Below, in pieces: positions 1-8,307 of a stretch of DNA of 48,875 bases. The DNA is from Acidimicrobiia bacterium. GTDB lineage: Bacteria; Actinomycetota; Acidimicrobiia; Acidimicrobiales; MedAcidi-G1. A program made the position numbers and the translations under genes. The stretch is taken from contig DQOF01000143.1 of assembly GCA_015658775.1 (NCBI GenBank), forward strand, positions 1 through 48,875, in the 5' to 3' direction. The first letter of the stretch is position 1, and each line of letters opens with the position of its first letter. A model generated the notes under the pieces. That model was not told the DNA's origin. It was given only the letters and a program-made list of their open reading frames with translations, and made no database searches.

Positions 1-58
1 CCGCGATGAGGGTGAACCCCAGCATCAGCGCGATGATCACACGCAGTCGATTTGCCAT
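1..58 (-). CDS. N-terminus of an exported or membrane protein (cut by window start)
   Basis: Reading leftwards from an ATG at 58 gives about 19 residues beginning MANRLRVIIALMLG. This is a short positively charged start followed by a hydrophobic stretch, typical of a signal peptide or first membrane helix. A clear GGAGG ribosome site lies 10 bases upstream of the ATG. The rest of the gene is outside the window, so no function can be assigned. The 267 bases between this start and the end of the formate dehydrogenase operon (59-325) contain no further gene that I can support and no convincing terminator. Confidence 0.6.
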   Translation of the reverse strand, partial: MANRLRVIIALMLGFTLIA

Positions 59-325
59 ATCGGAATGTCCTCCATCCATAACCTGCCGACACCATGTCGA
101 CGCCACATCCCTCCAACCACGGCCAGCCACCTGTGCGCAAACGCCCGCGCGGTGCCCCCGGTCCTGAGACGTGACGCGGGGCACTCTACCTACCACCACA
201 GCCAATGGGAAGGGCTCGGACCGATTTGCCACCATCCGGGAAATACTGGTACCGCGCGGTCCTGATGCGGCAAGCATCCGACCCGAGACCCCGGCCACCG
301 GTACAGGTTCCCCGGGACCGGCGCC

Positions 326-1189
326 CTAGGACTGGGCGTGCTGCCAGCCGAACCGGCCCTTGATACAGAGATGTCCGTGTGTGACCGAATGGTCGGCAGG
401 CGACGTCACCTTCACGATGCGGTCGTCCTGGGTGTGCAACTCCAGGTTGCAACCCACGCCGCAGAACCCACACACAGTGGTGGTCACCTCCTGTGCGCTC
501 TCGTCCCAGGTCCCCTCCTCGCGCATGTCGTGTTCGGTCTTGAACACCAGGGCGCCGGTCGGACACACGCCTATGCAGTTCCCGCAGTAGACGCACGCCG
601 AGTCGGGCAGGGTGACATCGAACTCCGTCGAGATGTGCGCATCGAAGCCCCGGCCGGCCGTGGCTATCGCATATGTGTGCTGGGCGTCGTCGCCGCACGC
701 CTCGACGCACTTGTAGCAGAGGATGCAGCGCTCGTAGTCGCGGACGTAGAGGTCGTCCTGGACCTTGACGGGCTGGGCGACGGTGGCGATCTCGTCCCGT
801 GCCCCCATCCGCTCCGGCCGGGCACCGTAGTGGTCCATCCAGTCCAGGACGTCGGCATCGGAACGGTCCATCCGGACCGACGAGGCCAGCAGTTCGAACA
901 CCATCCGTCGGCTCGTGCGGACACGCTCGGTGTCCGTACCGACGACCATGCCCTCCTCCACCGGTCGGGAGCACGACGGCACGAGTACCCGGGAGCCCTC
1001 CACCTCGACCACGCACACCCGGCACACGTTGACCGGGGTGAGGTTCTCGGCCCAGCAGAGCGTGGGCGTGTCGACGCCCTCCCGGCGACAGGCATCCAGG
1101 ATCGTGGACCCCTCGGGGACCTTCACCGCCTTCCCGTCGAGGGTGATCCCGACCAGGGGGCGGGGTGTCCCCACCGGTGTCCCGTTCAT
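326..1189 (-). CDS. Formate dehydrogenase, detached N-terminal iron-sulfur lobe of the alpha subunit
   Basis: A 287-residue electron-transfer protein matching the N-terminal third of FdsA/FdhA-type NAD-dependent formate dehydrogenases. Order of domains: a [2Fe-2S] NuoG-like domain (Cys in TLCWAEN, VCRVC, VPSC), two [4Fe-4S] ferredoxin motifs (CILCYKCVEAC and CVYCGNCIGVCP), and the four-Cys motif that opens the bis-MGD oxidoreductase fold (CGFCGVGC, then LCIKG). It stops right after GRFGW, exactly where the full-length family would continue into RLTTP. That continuation starts the separate catalytic gene at 4867. The ATG at 1189 overlaps the stop of the NuoE/NuoF-like subunit by four bases. 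It probably assembles with that subunit and the catalytic subunit in the cytoplasm and passes electrons to the FMN/NAD site. Confidence 0.88.
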   Translation of the reverse strand: MNGTPVGTPRPLVGITLDGKAVKVPEGSTILDACRREGVDTPTLCWAENLTPVNVCRVCVVEVEGSRVLVPSCSRPVEEGMVVGTDTERVRTSRRMVFELLASSVRMDRSDADVLDWMDHYGARPERMGARDEIATVAQPVKVQDDLYVRDYERCILCYKCVEACGDDAQHTYAIATAGRGFDAHISTEFDVTLPDSACVYCGNCIGVCPTGALVFKTEHDMREEGTWDESAQEVTTTVCGFCGVGCNLELHTQDDRIVKVTSPADHSVTHGHLCIKGRFGWQHAQS

Positions 1190-2976
1190 CGTGCTCCCTC
1201 CAACAGACCCAGGTCCAGGGCCGATCGAACGGCTCCGGCAGCCGTCTGGCCCAGGCCGCAGATCGAGGCGTCCCTCATCACCGCACCCAGGTCGTCGAGC
1301 AGCTCGCGTTCGTCGTCCAGGGTCGCCCCCCGCCTGAGGCGCACGAGTACCTCCTCCTGACGGACGGTGCCGACCCGACATGGCACGCACTGGCCACACG
1401 ATTCGTCGCGGAAGAACTCGGCGATGCGACGGACCGTGTCGACCATGTCATCCTCGTGGCCAAAGACCATGACCACCCCCGATCCCAGGGAGAGGCCCGC
1501 CTCGCGTGTGTCCTCGAGGGTGAGTGGCAGGTCGAGACGGTCAGGGCCGACGAACGAGCCGGCCGCTCCACCCAGCAGCACCGACCGCACCTCGGTGCCG
1601 TCGGTGACCCCGCCGGCAGCCTCGATGACACCGCCGAGGGTGATGCCGAACTCGTGCTCGTAGATGCCGGGGGCGTTGACGCGGCCGCTCACGCAGAACA
1701 GCCGGGTGCCGGACGACCGCTCGGTGCCGAGAGCGGTGTAGGCGGCCCCACCGTCGAGCATGATGGGCAGCACGTTGACCAGCGTCTCCACGTTGTTGAT
1801 GGCCGTGGGCTCACCGAACAGGCCGTGGGTGGTCGGGAACGGCGGCTTGTTGCGGGGTTCGCCGCGGTAGCCCTCGATGGAGTTGAACAGCGCCGTCTCC
1901 TCGCCGCATATGTAGGCGCCTGCACCGATGCGTAGCAGGATGTCGAACCTGGCGCCGGAACCGGCCACGTCGTCACCCAGAAACCCTGCAGAGCGGGCTG
2001 CTGCGATCGCGTTGGCGAGGCGGGCAGTGGTCACCGGGTACTCGCCGCGGATGTAGAGCCAGCCCTGCTCCGCGCCTATCGCCGTGCCCGCCACGGTCAT
2101 CGCCTCGATGAGGGAGAACGGGTCACCCTCCATGACGACACGGTCCTTGAACGTTCCCGGTTCCGACTCGTCGGCGTTGCAGACCATGTGGCGTGGACGC
2201 CCGAGCTGGTCGGCGACCGCCTGCCACTTCACGCCGGTCGGAAAGGCCGCCCCGCCGCGACCCGAGAGCCCCGAGGCCGCGACCTCCTCGATGACCCTGT
2301 CACCACCCATTGCCAACGCGGCCTCCAGAGCCCGATAGCCCCCGTGGGCCAGGTAGTCGTCGAGGCTGGTGGGATCCACGACACCGATCCGGGCCAGCAG
2401 GCAGAGGTCGGTCGAGCCCGCCTGCGGTAGGACGACAGACGCGGTGGAGGTGCCACGGTCGATGGCGACGGAGACTTCCGCAACCCCTGCCGATGTGACC
2501 GTGAGGTCGTCGCCGCCGGTGCGCTGGACCAGGACCGCCGGTCCCCGTTCACACTGGCCGAGGCAGGGACTGGGCCTGACGTGGTGGCCAGCTGCCCTGA
2601 GGTCGGCCATCAGGTCGACTGCGCCCAGGGGGCGACAGGCGATGTCGTCGCAGACGTGGACCACGTCGGCGGCCTCCGGGGGCTCGTGCGTGAACAGGTG
2701 GTAGAAGGTCGCCACGCCGTACGCCTCGGCCGGCGGCACCTCGAGAACGCGACAGGCGTGGTCCAGGCCACCGGGGCTGATCCAGCCGGCGGCCCTCTGC
2801 AGGGCGTGGAGCGCAGGCAGCAGGAGATGCCTTCGTTCGACGGCCCGGGTCCGGCCGGCGTACACGAGGCGCTCGGTCATCTCGACGATCGCCGGTCCGA
2901 CGTCGGCGACCACGGCGTCGACCGCGGCACGTTCGGCGACGGTGGGCTCAGCACCGCCGAAATGGAGGTCAGGCAT
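1186..2976 (-). CDS. NAD-dependent formate dehydrogenase, fused gamma/beta (NuoE-NuoF-like) subunit
   Basis: A 596-residue fusion. Residues about 1-160 form a NuoE/FdsG-type thioredoxin-like [2Fe-2S] domain with CDDIAC and CLGQC ligand pairs. The rest is NuoF/FdsB-like: the NADH/FMN-binding segments GRGGAAFPTG and CNADESEPGTFKDR, GAGAYICGEETAL, and the C-terminal [4Fe-4S] motif CGQCVPCR with a later Cys in SICGLGQ. It should transfer electrons from the formate site to NAD+. FdsG and FdsB are separate proteins in the well-studied Cupriavidus enzyme; fusions are known in other lineages. The ATG at 2976 overlaps the 3' end of the catalytic subunit gene by eight bases, so the two are translationally coupled. 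Confidence 0.9.
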   Translation of the reverse strand: MPDLHFGGAEPTVAERAAVDAVVADVGPAIVEMTERLVYAGRTRAVERRHLLLPALHALQRAAGWISPGGLDHACRVLEVPPAEAYGVATFYHLFTHEPPEAADVVHVCDDIACRPLGAVDLMADLRAAGHHVRPSPCLGQCERGPAVLVQRTGGDDLTVTSAGVAEVSVAIDRGTSTASVVLPQAGSTDLCLLARIGVVDPTSLDDYLAHGGYRALEAALAMGGDRVIEEVAASGLSGRGGAAFPTGVKWQAVADQLGRPRHMVCNADESEPGTFKDRVVMEGDPFSLIEAMTVAGTAIGAEQGWLYIRGEYPVTTARLANAIAAARSAGFLGDDVAGSGARFDILLRIGAGAYICGEETALFNSIEGYRGEPRNKPPFPTTHGLFGEPTAINNVETLVNVLPIMLDGGAAYTALGTERSSGTRLFCVSGRVNAPGIYEHEFGITLGGVIEAAGGVTDGTEVRSVLLGGAAGSFVGPDRLDLPLTLEDTREAGLSLGSGVVMVFGHEDDMVDTVRRIAEFFRDESCGQCVPCRVGTVRQEEVLVRLRRGATLDDERELLDDLGAVMRDASICGLGQTAAGAVRSALDLGLLEGAR

Positions 2977-4867
2977 GGACCTGCGCCGACAACTTCTGTA
3001 CCCGGATGGCGGCCGCCTTGAACTCGGACGTCCCCGACTTGGGATCCCAGGCGTCGCAGGTCAACTGGTTGACGTCTGCCTGTTCCGGGAAGTGGAAGGT
3101 GGTGAAGGCGAGGCCCACCGGCAGGTCCGGATCCACTGCCACGGTCATCTCGATCGATCCGCGCCGGGACGACACCATCACCCGCTCGCCGTGGGTGATC
3201 CCGAGTGAGTCGGCATCGGCCGCCGAGAGGTCGATGGCCTCGCCGGACCGGATCGGAGAGTTGTACTGCCCGGTCTGGACGCCCGTGTTGAAGGAATCCA
3301 GCGCCCTCCCGGTGGTGAGGCGGAGCGGGAATTCCTCGGTCAGCCCGTCGACCGGCGGCCGGTCGTCCACGCACGAGAACGGTGCCCTGCGGCCCCCTAC
3401 CGGTCGCTCCCAGAGGCGACCGTGCAGGAACGGCGTGCCAGGGTGGTCCTCGTCGGGGCAGGGCCACTGGATACCGCCCTCGGACTCGAGCCGCTCCCAG
3501 GACATGCCACCGTGCATCGGCGACAGCGACCGGAGCTCGTCCCACAGTTCCTCGGCGGACGGTCGCCCCCAGTCGGCCCCCATCCGGTCGGCCAGGTCGG
3601 CGATGATGTCGATCTCCTTGCGGGCCTGGCCCGGGGGTCTCACCGCGGCGCGGGTCCTCTGCACCCGGCGCTCGCTGGAGGTGACCGTGCCGTCCGTCTC
3701 GGCCCAGCCCAGGGCGGCGGGAAGCACCACGTCGGCCATCTGCGCCGTCCGGGTCATGAGGACGTCCTGCACGACGAGGTGGTCGAGGCGGCCGAGCATC
3801 GCCCTGGCGTGGTTGATGTCGGCTTCGGAGTCGGCCGGGTTTTCGCCGATGACCCAGACCGCCTTGAGTTCGTCGCGCTCCATGGCCTCGAACATCTCGG
3901 TGAGGTGCCAGCCCGGCCGGGCCGGGATCGTGTGCCCCCAGGCGGCCTCGAACCTGGCGCGTATCTCGTCGTCGGCCACATCCTGGAAGCCCGGTAACTT
4001 GTTGGGCAGGGCCCCCATGTCGCCACCGCCCTGCACGTTGTTCTGACCCCGTAGCGGCACCAGGCCCGATCCCCAGCGGCCGACATGTCCCGTTAGCAGG
4101 GCCAGGTTGCACAGGGACAGCACGTTGTCGACAGCCGTGTGGTGTTCGGTGATGCCGAGAGTCCACATGAGTTGTGCGGTCGGGGCGGTCGCATAGCCGT
4201 GGGCCAGGTCCCGGATCGCCTCGACGGGCACGCCGGTGACCTCGGCGGTGCGCTCCAAGGTCCAGGGCTCGACGTGGGCAGCGAAGGCGTCGAAGCCCTC
4301 TGTGGCGTGCTCGACGAACTCGTCGTCGACGAGGCCGGCGTCGATGATCTCACGTGCCACCCCGTTGGCCAGGGCGATGTCGGTGCCCACGTCGAGGCCC
4401 AACCACACGTCTGCGAACCGGGCCGACGTGGTGCGCCGTGGATCGACCACCCACATGCGGGCACCGTTGTCGACGCCCTTCAGAAGGTGGTGGAAGAAGA
4501 TCGGGTGTGCTGCACGGGCGTTGGACCCCCACAGGACGATGGCGTCGGCCTCCTCGATCTCCCGGTACGAGGAAGTTCCACCGCCTGCTCCGAAGACCGT
4601 CGCCAGACCGACGACGCTGGGCGCGTGTCAAGTTCGATTGCAGCTGTCGATGTTGTTCGAGCCGATGACCGTGCGGGCGAACTTCTGCGCGGCGTAGTTC
4701 ACCTCGTTGGTCGTCTTGGAACAACTGAACATGCCGAAGGCCGTCGGCCCATGCTCGTCGAGCACCGACCGGAACCCGGCCGCGGCCCGGTCCAGGGCCT
4801 CGTCCCATGTGGCCTCGCGCAACTCGCCGTCCCGGCGCACCATCGGCGTTGTCAGACGCTGGCTCAT
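2969..4867 (-). CDS. fdhA: Formate dehydrogenase catalytic subunit, selenocysteine at in-frame UGA (Sec80)
   Basis: Oxidises formate to CO2 on a Mo or W bis-MGD cofactor. The frame runs from ATG 4867 (GGGAG ribosome site) to 2969 with one TGA at 4630-4628. Upstream it reads NNIDSCNRT; downstream it continues HAPSVVGLATVFGAGGG, so the TGA falls exactly at the catalytic Sec/Cys position preceding the conserved His. Further family signatures follow: VVDPRR, TLGITEHH, QNNVQGGGDMG, IGENPA, a C-terminal molybdopterin-dinucleotide domain with RLTTGR, and FKAAAIRVQKL. Read through, it is 632 residues. It lacks the N-terminal iron-sulfur lobe, which is the separate gene at 326-1189. A hairpin directly after the UGA matches a bacterial SECIS. 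Ordinary tools would miscall this as two ORFs or a pseudogene. SelA, SelB, SelD and tRNA-Sec are not in the window. Confidence 0.9.
4598..4616 (-). promoter_or_regulatory. Bacterial SECIS element (selenocysteine insertion hairpin) in fdhA
   Basis: Counting the UGA as mRNA positions 1-3, positions 15-21 (CGUCGUC) pair with 27-33 (GGCGACG). This gives seven pairs including one U-G, closing a loop GGUCU at 22-26. As I recall the E. coli fdhF sequence, its SECIS loop carries the same GGUCU at the same positions from its UGA. This hairpin is what SelB would recognise. The structure was folded by hand only. Confidence 0.8.
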
Positions 4868-4997
4868 TTGCTCTCCCTGACTCCTGTGGGCCGACTCCTA
4901 AGGGGCCGGATCTGGCTGTCGGCTCGGCCGGAGAACGGGCGCCCTGCCGTTGCGGTGCCTCCTCCCGGCGCCAGCACGCTACCCGACCATCACCGGC

Positions 4998-6242
4998 TCA
5001 GGGACCCTGCCCGGCCACCACCTTCCGGGCCCGCCTCCTCCGCTCCAGCATGTTCAACCGCGACCGCAGCTCGTCGCGATCCATGTAGCAGCCGCGCAGG
5101 TGGCGGCGGCCGGCTCCCGGGCCCAGGGAGGTCCGTCCGTGGAGAAGGCGGCGGTTGTCGAATATGAGGCAGTCGCCCGGCTCCAACCTGAACCGGATCT
5201 GGAAACGCGCCTGGTGGCTGAGGCCCTCGAATGCCCGATAGGCCTCATAGAGCTCCTCGACGAGGTCGAAGGGGGCGTCCAGCGGTCCCCGCAGCCAGTT
5301 GCCGACGCGGACGCCGGTCCAGTTGCCGTCGGAATCCACCCCGATCATCGGTGCCCGCCACCGGTAGTCGCTCGTGCGGCTGCGATTGGCGAAGTCCCAC
5401 GGATGGGTCGTGAGCAACTCGTAGAAGCGCGGGCTCCGGTCGCGCAACTCGGCGGCGACACGGTAACCGTCGACCAGAAGGCTGAGCCCACCGGCCACGT
5501 CGTTCACGAGGCAGTGCAGCAACTGCAGGCCGGGCTGGTACTCGCGTGTCGGCAGGTCGGTATGGGGAGGCAGCTCCAGGCCCGTGTTGGAGTTGCTCAC
5601 CGGATCGGTATCGACACGAACGTCGAAGAGACGACCGAAGTTGGTCTCGCGTAGTACTCCGATCCGGCCGGCGATCTCACCTACGGCATCATCGGTGAGT
5701 GGTGCACCGTGGATGACTGCGCATCCGGTGTCCCTGATCGACGACAACCACTCCAACTCGACTTCTTCGTCGGCGACGACGGCCCCCCAGTCGAAGCCAT
5801 CCGGACGAGCACGCGTAGAGGCGTCCCAGAGCACCGGAGCCAAGAGGCGCTCGCGCCGCGACCCCTCGGAGTAGCAGTGCTCCCTCAGCCAACCGGGGTG
5901 GTACCTGCTCGCGTGCCCGTCGCCGGACCAGCGCACCTCGAGGGCACCCACATCGGACACGAGGACGTCCTCGGGCCTGATCTCGTGGACCGCCGCCGCC
6001 AGCTCGAAGACCTGCTCCTGGGTATAGGGATGGACACAGCACGGACAGTTGTCCCTGAGCCACGGAAAGTGGAACCGGCTCACGTGGCCGTCATCCCACT
6101 CGACCCGCACCGTCCGGTCCTCTAGGGCGGCGGCCACCATCGCGTGGTCGATCGGATAGAGGGAGAAGTCGCCCGTACCCAGGTCGTGGGGTGGAACCAG
6201 GTCCGCACGGTCGACCGGCTCCGTCAGGTCGCTCATCTTCAC
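4998..6242 (-). CDS. Gamma-butyrobetaine dioxygenase (TauD/TfdA family)
   Basis: A 414-residue Fe(II)/2-oxoglutarate dioxygenase that hydroxylates gamma-butyrobetaine to L-carnitine with O2. The N-terminal part (about 30-115) is the Cys-rich DUF971/GBBH-like domain with RDNCPCCVHP, the zinc-ligand region of this family. The catalytic part has the facial triad His227-x-Asp229 (HTDLP) and distal His368 (LLHGRT), with a downstream Arg-rich 2-oxoglutarate-binding stretch. The start is either GTG 6242, overlapping the previous stop as GTGA, or ATG 6236. It is the last gene of a trio with carnitine dehydrogenase and a BKACE enzyme, which supports a carnitine-route role over trimethyllysine hydroxylation. 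The 130 bases to the next gene contain no clear promoter or terminator. Confidence 0.85.
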   Translation of the reverse strand: MKMSDLTEPVDRADLVPPHDLGTGDFSLYPIDHAMVAAALEDRTVRVEWDDGHVSRFHFPWLRDNCPCCVHPYTQEQVFELAAAVHEIRPEDVLVSDVGALEVRWSGDGHASRYHPGWLREHCYSEGSRRERLLAPVLWDASTRARPDGFDWGAVVADEEVELEWLSSIRDTGCAVIHGAPLTDDAVGEIAGRIGVLRETNFGRLFDVRVDTDPVSNSNTGLELPPHTDLPTREYQPGLQLLHCLVNDVAGGLSLLVDGYRVAAELRDRSPRFYELLTTHPWDFANRSRTSDYRWRAPMIGVDSDGNWTGVRVGNWLRGPLDAPFDLVEELYEAYRAFEGLSHQARFQIRFRLEPGDCLIFDNRRLLHGRTSLGPGAGRRHLRGCYMDRDELRSRLNMLERRRRARKVVAGQGP

Positions 6243-7213
6243 CCCGGGGTTCCCACACCCACCGACCGGAGGGCCTTGATGACCGCAACCAGTCCACGGT
6301 CGCGCTCACGGACCAGGTCGGCCACCGACCTGCCGGCGGCCTCGAGCTCACAGCCCTCCACGACAGCGTCACGCAACTCCTGTGTCATCTCCGGCGCCGC
6401 CAGACGGCTCCACGGCGACTCGAGGGAAGGCCCGAAGTGATCCAGCATGTGTGCCATCCCGCCGTCACCGCCGGCAAGGTGGAAGGTGAGCATCGGGCCC
6501 ATCAGCGACCAGCGCAGTCCCGGACCGGCCGTCACGGCAAGGTCCAGTTGCCCGACAGTCGCCTCGCCATTAGCCACCATGTGGAGCGCCTCGCGCCACA
6601 TCGCCTCCTGGAGGCGGTCCGACACGAAGCCATCCACCTCCGTGTCAAGTCGCAGGACCGTCTTGCCGGTCGCCGCGTAGATCGCCTCGGCCCTGTCCAT
6701 CGCCTCGACCGAGGTGCCGGGCCCTGCTACGACCTCGACCAGCGGAAGCAGGTACACCGGGTTGAAGGGATGGCCGACAAGGACCCGTTCCGGAGCCGTG
6801 TCGCACGACCTCGTCATGTCGCTGACCAGGTAGCCGGACGTGGACGAGGCGATCACCACATCCGGTCCACATGCATGGTCCAACTCGGCCAGTAGGCCCG
6901 CCTTCAGGTCGAGCCGCTCGGGTGCGCTCTCCTGTACCAGGGCCGCGCCCTTTGCCGCTTCGCTCGGCGACCCGCAGAAGACAACCCGGCCCGGATCGGC
7001 ACCCTCGGCCATTCCCAGGGCGTCCATGGCCGGCCAGGCAAGGCCGAGGACCCGGTCGAGCCTCTCCCTGATGCCGTCGGCCGGGTCCCAGACCCTCACT
7101 GTGTAGCCGCTCCCGAGGAAGTGCGCTGCCCAGCCGCAGCCGATGACGCCCATCCCGATGCAGGCGACCACCATCCGGTCCGACACACCGGTCGACCCGG
7201 GAGGATCGACCAT
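6239..7213 (-). CDS. L-carnitine 3-dehydrogenase (3-hydroxyacyl-CoA dehydrogenase family)
   Basis: A 324-residue NAD-dependent dehydrogenase predicted to oxidise L-carnitine to 3-dehydrocarnitine. It has an N-terminal Rossmann fold (IGMGVIGCGWAAHF, then VWDP), the SSTSGYLVSDM and VGHPFNPVYLLPLVEVV segments characteristic of the 3-hydroxyacyl-CoA and carnitine dehydrogenase family, and a helical C-terminal domain. Its ATG at 7213 overlaps the BKACE stop as ATGA, and its stop overlaps the butyrobetaine dioxygenase start. The pairing with those two genes is what favours carnitine over an acyl-CoA substrate. Sequence alone cannot settle this. Confidence 0.82.
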   Translation of the reverse strand: MVDPPGSTGVSDRMVVACIGMGVIGCGWAAHFLGSGYTVRVWDPADGIRERLDRVLGLAWPAMDALGMAEGADPGRVVFCGSPSEAAKGAALVQESAPERLDLKAGLLAELDHACGPDVVIASSTSGYLVSDMTRSCDTAPERVLVGHPFNPVYLLPLVEVVAGPGTSVEAMDRAEAIYAATGKTVLRLDTEVDGFVSDRLQEAMWREALHMVANGEATVGQLDLAVTAGPGLRWSLMGPMLTFHLAGGDGGMAHMLDHFGPSLESPWSRLAAPEMTQELRDAVVEGCELEAAGRSVADLVRERDRGLVAVIKALRSVGVGTPG

Positions 7214-8109
7214 CAGCCCAGACCAAGGGTCTGACGGGCCTCGGCCGGCGACTGCACCGAGACACCCGTCAACTCCAGGATCCTGACGGCCTTCTCCACC
7301 AGTTGGGCATTGGTGGCGAACACACCGCGCTCCAGGTAGAGGTTGTCCTCGAGGCCGACCCGGACATGACCTCCGAGCATCACGGACTGGACGACCATCG
7401 GCATCTGCATGGCTCCCAGGCCGAACGAGGTGAACTCGGCCTCCGGCGGCAACCTGTGGACCATCGCCTGGAGTATGCCGACGTCCATCGGCGTGCCGTA
7501 GGGGATCGAGAGGCACAACTGAAGCCAGTACGGAGGGTCGACGAGGCCCTCGGCGATCAGTGTCTCGGCGAACCACAGGTTTCCCGTGTCGAATATCTCG
7601 AGTTCGGGGCGCACCCCCAGTTCCCTGACATGCTCGGCCATGATCCGCAGCATCGACGGTGTCGACACATAGACCTCGTTGGCGTTGCCGAAGTTGAGCG
7701 ACCCGCAGTCCAGTGAACAGATGTCCGGCCTGATCGCCTTCACGTGGGCCAGTCGCTCCAGACCTCCGACCAGGTCGGTGCCCGCCTGCCAGTCCATCGG
7801 GTCGTCGTCGGGGCCGACGTTCAGGTCGCCACCCATGCCGGCGGTCAGGTTGATGACCACGTCGGCGTTCTGGTCCCGGATGCGCTCGACGACCTCCTCG
7901 TAGAGGGCAACGGTCCTGGTACCCCTGCCCGTCTCCGGGTCGCGTACATGGCAGTGGACGATGGTCGCTCCCGCACTGGCGGCGTCCAGGGCCGAGGAGG
8001 CGATCTGCGCCGGCGTCACCGGAACCTCGGGGCTCCTGCCCGTCGTGTCCCCCGCGCCGGTGACGGCACACGTGATGATGGCGTTCCTGTTCATCCCACG
8101 GCGGTTCAT
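7213..8109 (-). CDS. BKACE-family beta-keto acid cleavage enzyme, probable 3-dehydrocarnitine cleavage
   Basis: A 298-residue DUF849/BKACE protein (3-keto-5-aminohexanoate cleavage enzyme family). Members condense a beta-keto acid with acetyl-CoA and cleave it to acetoacetate plus a new CoA ester. Visible signatures are ITCAVTGAGDT, the metal-binding HCHVRDP, NLTAGMGG, SLDCGSLNFGN, and AGAMQMP-like FGLGAMQMP near the end. With 3-dehydrocarnitine the product would be betainyl-CoA, giving glycine betaine after hydrolysis, as described for Pseudomonas CdhC. Start chosen at ATG 8109 because GGGGAG lies just upstream; ATG 8094 is an alternative. It is first in the carnitine trio. No thioesterase (CdhB) is adjacent, so another enzyme would be needed to free betaine. 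Confidence 0.82.
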   Translation of the reverse strand: MNRRGMNRNAIITCAVTGAGDTTGRSPEVPVTPAQIASSALDAASAGATIVHCHVRDPETGRGTRTVALYEEVVERIRDQNADVVINLTAGMGGDLNVGPDDDPMDWQAGTDLVGGLERLAHVKAIRPDICSLDCGSLNFGNANEVYVSTPSMLRIMAEHVRELGVRPELEIFDTGNLWFAETLIAEGLVDPPYWLQLCLSIPYGTPMDVGILQAMVHRLPPEAEFTSFGLGAMQMPMVVQSVMLGGHVRVGLEDNLYLERGVFATNAQLVEKAVRILELTGVSVQSPAEARQTLGLG

Positions 8110-8200
8110 CACACTCCCCTGGTACTCCCCGGGGCACCACAGCCCGGGAACGACCCCCACAGGCATCCAACGGTGCCCCTACGACGTGCCCCTTACTACA

Positions 8201-8229
8201 TTGTGCTTGTCAGAAGCGCTGCGTAGGCT
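8201..8229 (+). promoter_or_regulatory. Candidate promoter of the serA operon
   Basis: TTGTGC (8201-8206) and TAGGCT (8224-8229) are separated by exactly 17 bases in the 198-base divergent gap between the BKACE gene and serA. The serA ribosome site AGGAGAGG follows at 8299. The same TAGGCT hexamer recurs upstream of the corrinoid operon and fhs. Confidence 0.5.
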
Positions 8230-8307
8230 GCAGGCGATTCTGGTCCGCCGAGGCTACCCCGATGTCCGCACTGCTGGTGCCGGCGTCTGCGTGCCATAGG
8301 AGAGGTC

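Noticed and set aside
338-1935. Long plus-strand ORFs over the formate dehydrogenase operon
   Set aside because: They are complements of genes with clear cysteine motifs and operon overlaps; no homology pattern of their own.
4628-4867. A short 79-residue ORF followed by a separate 495-residue ORF, as if fdhA were a pseudogene or frameshift
   Set aside because: Both pieces are in the same frame with only one TGA between them, at the catalytic Sec position and followed by a SECIS-like hairpin. Sequence on both sides matches the family without loss.
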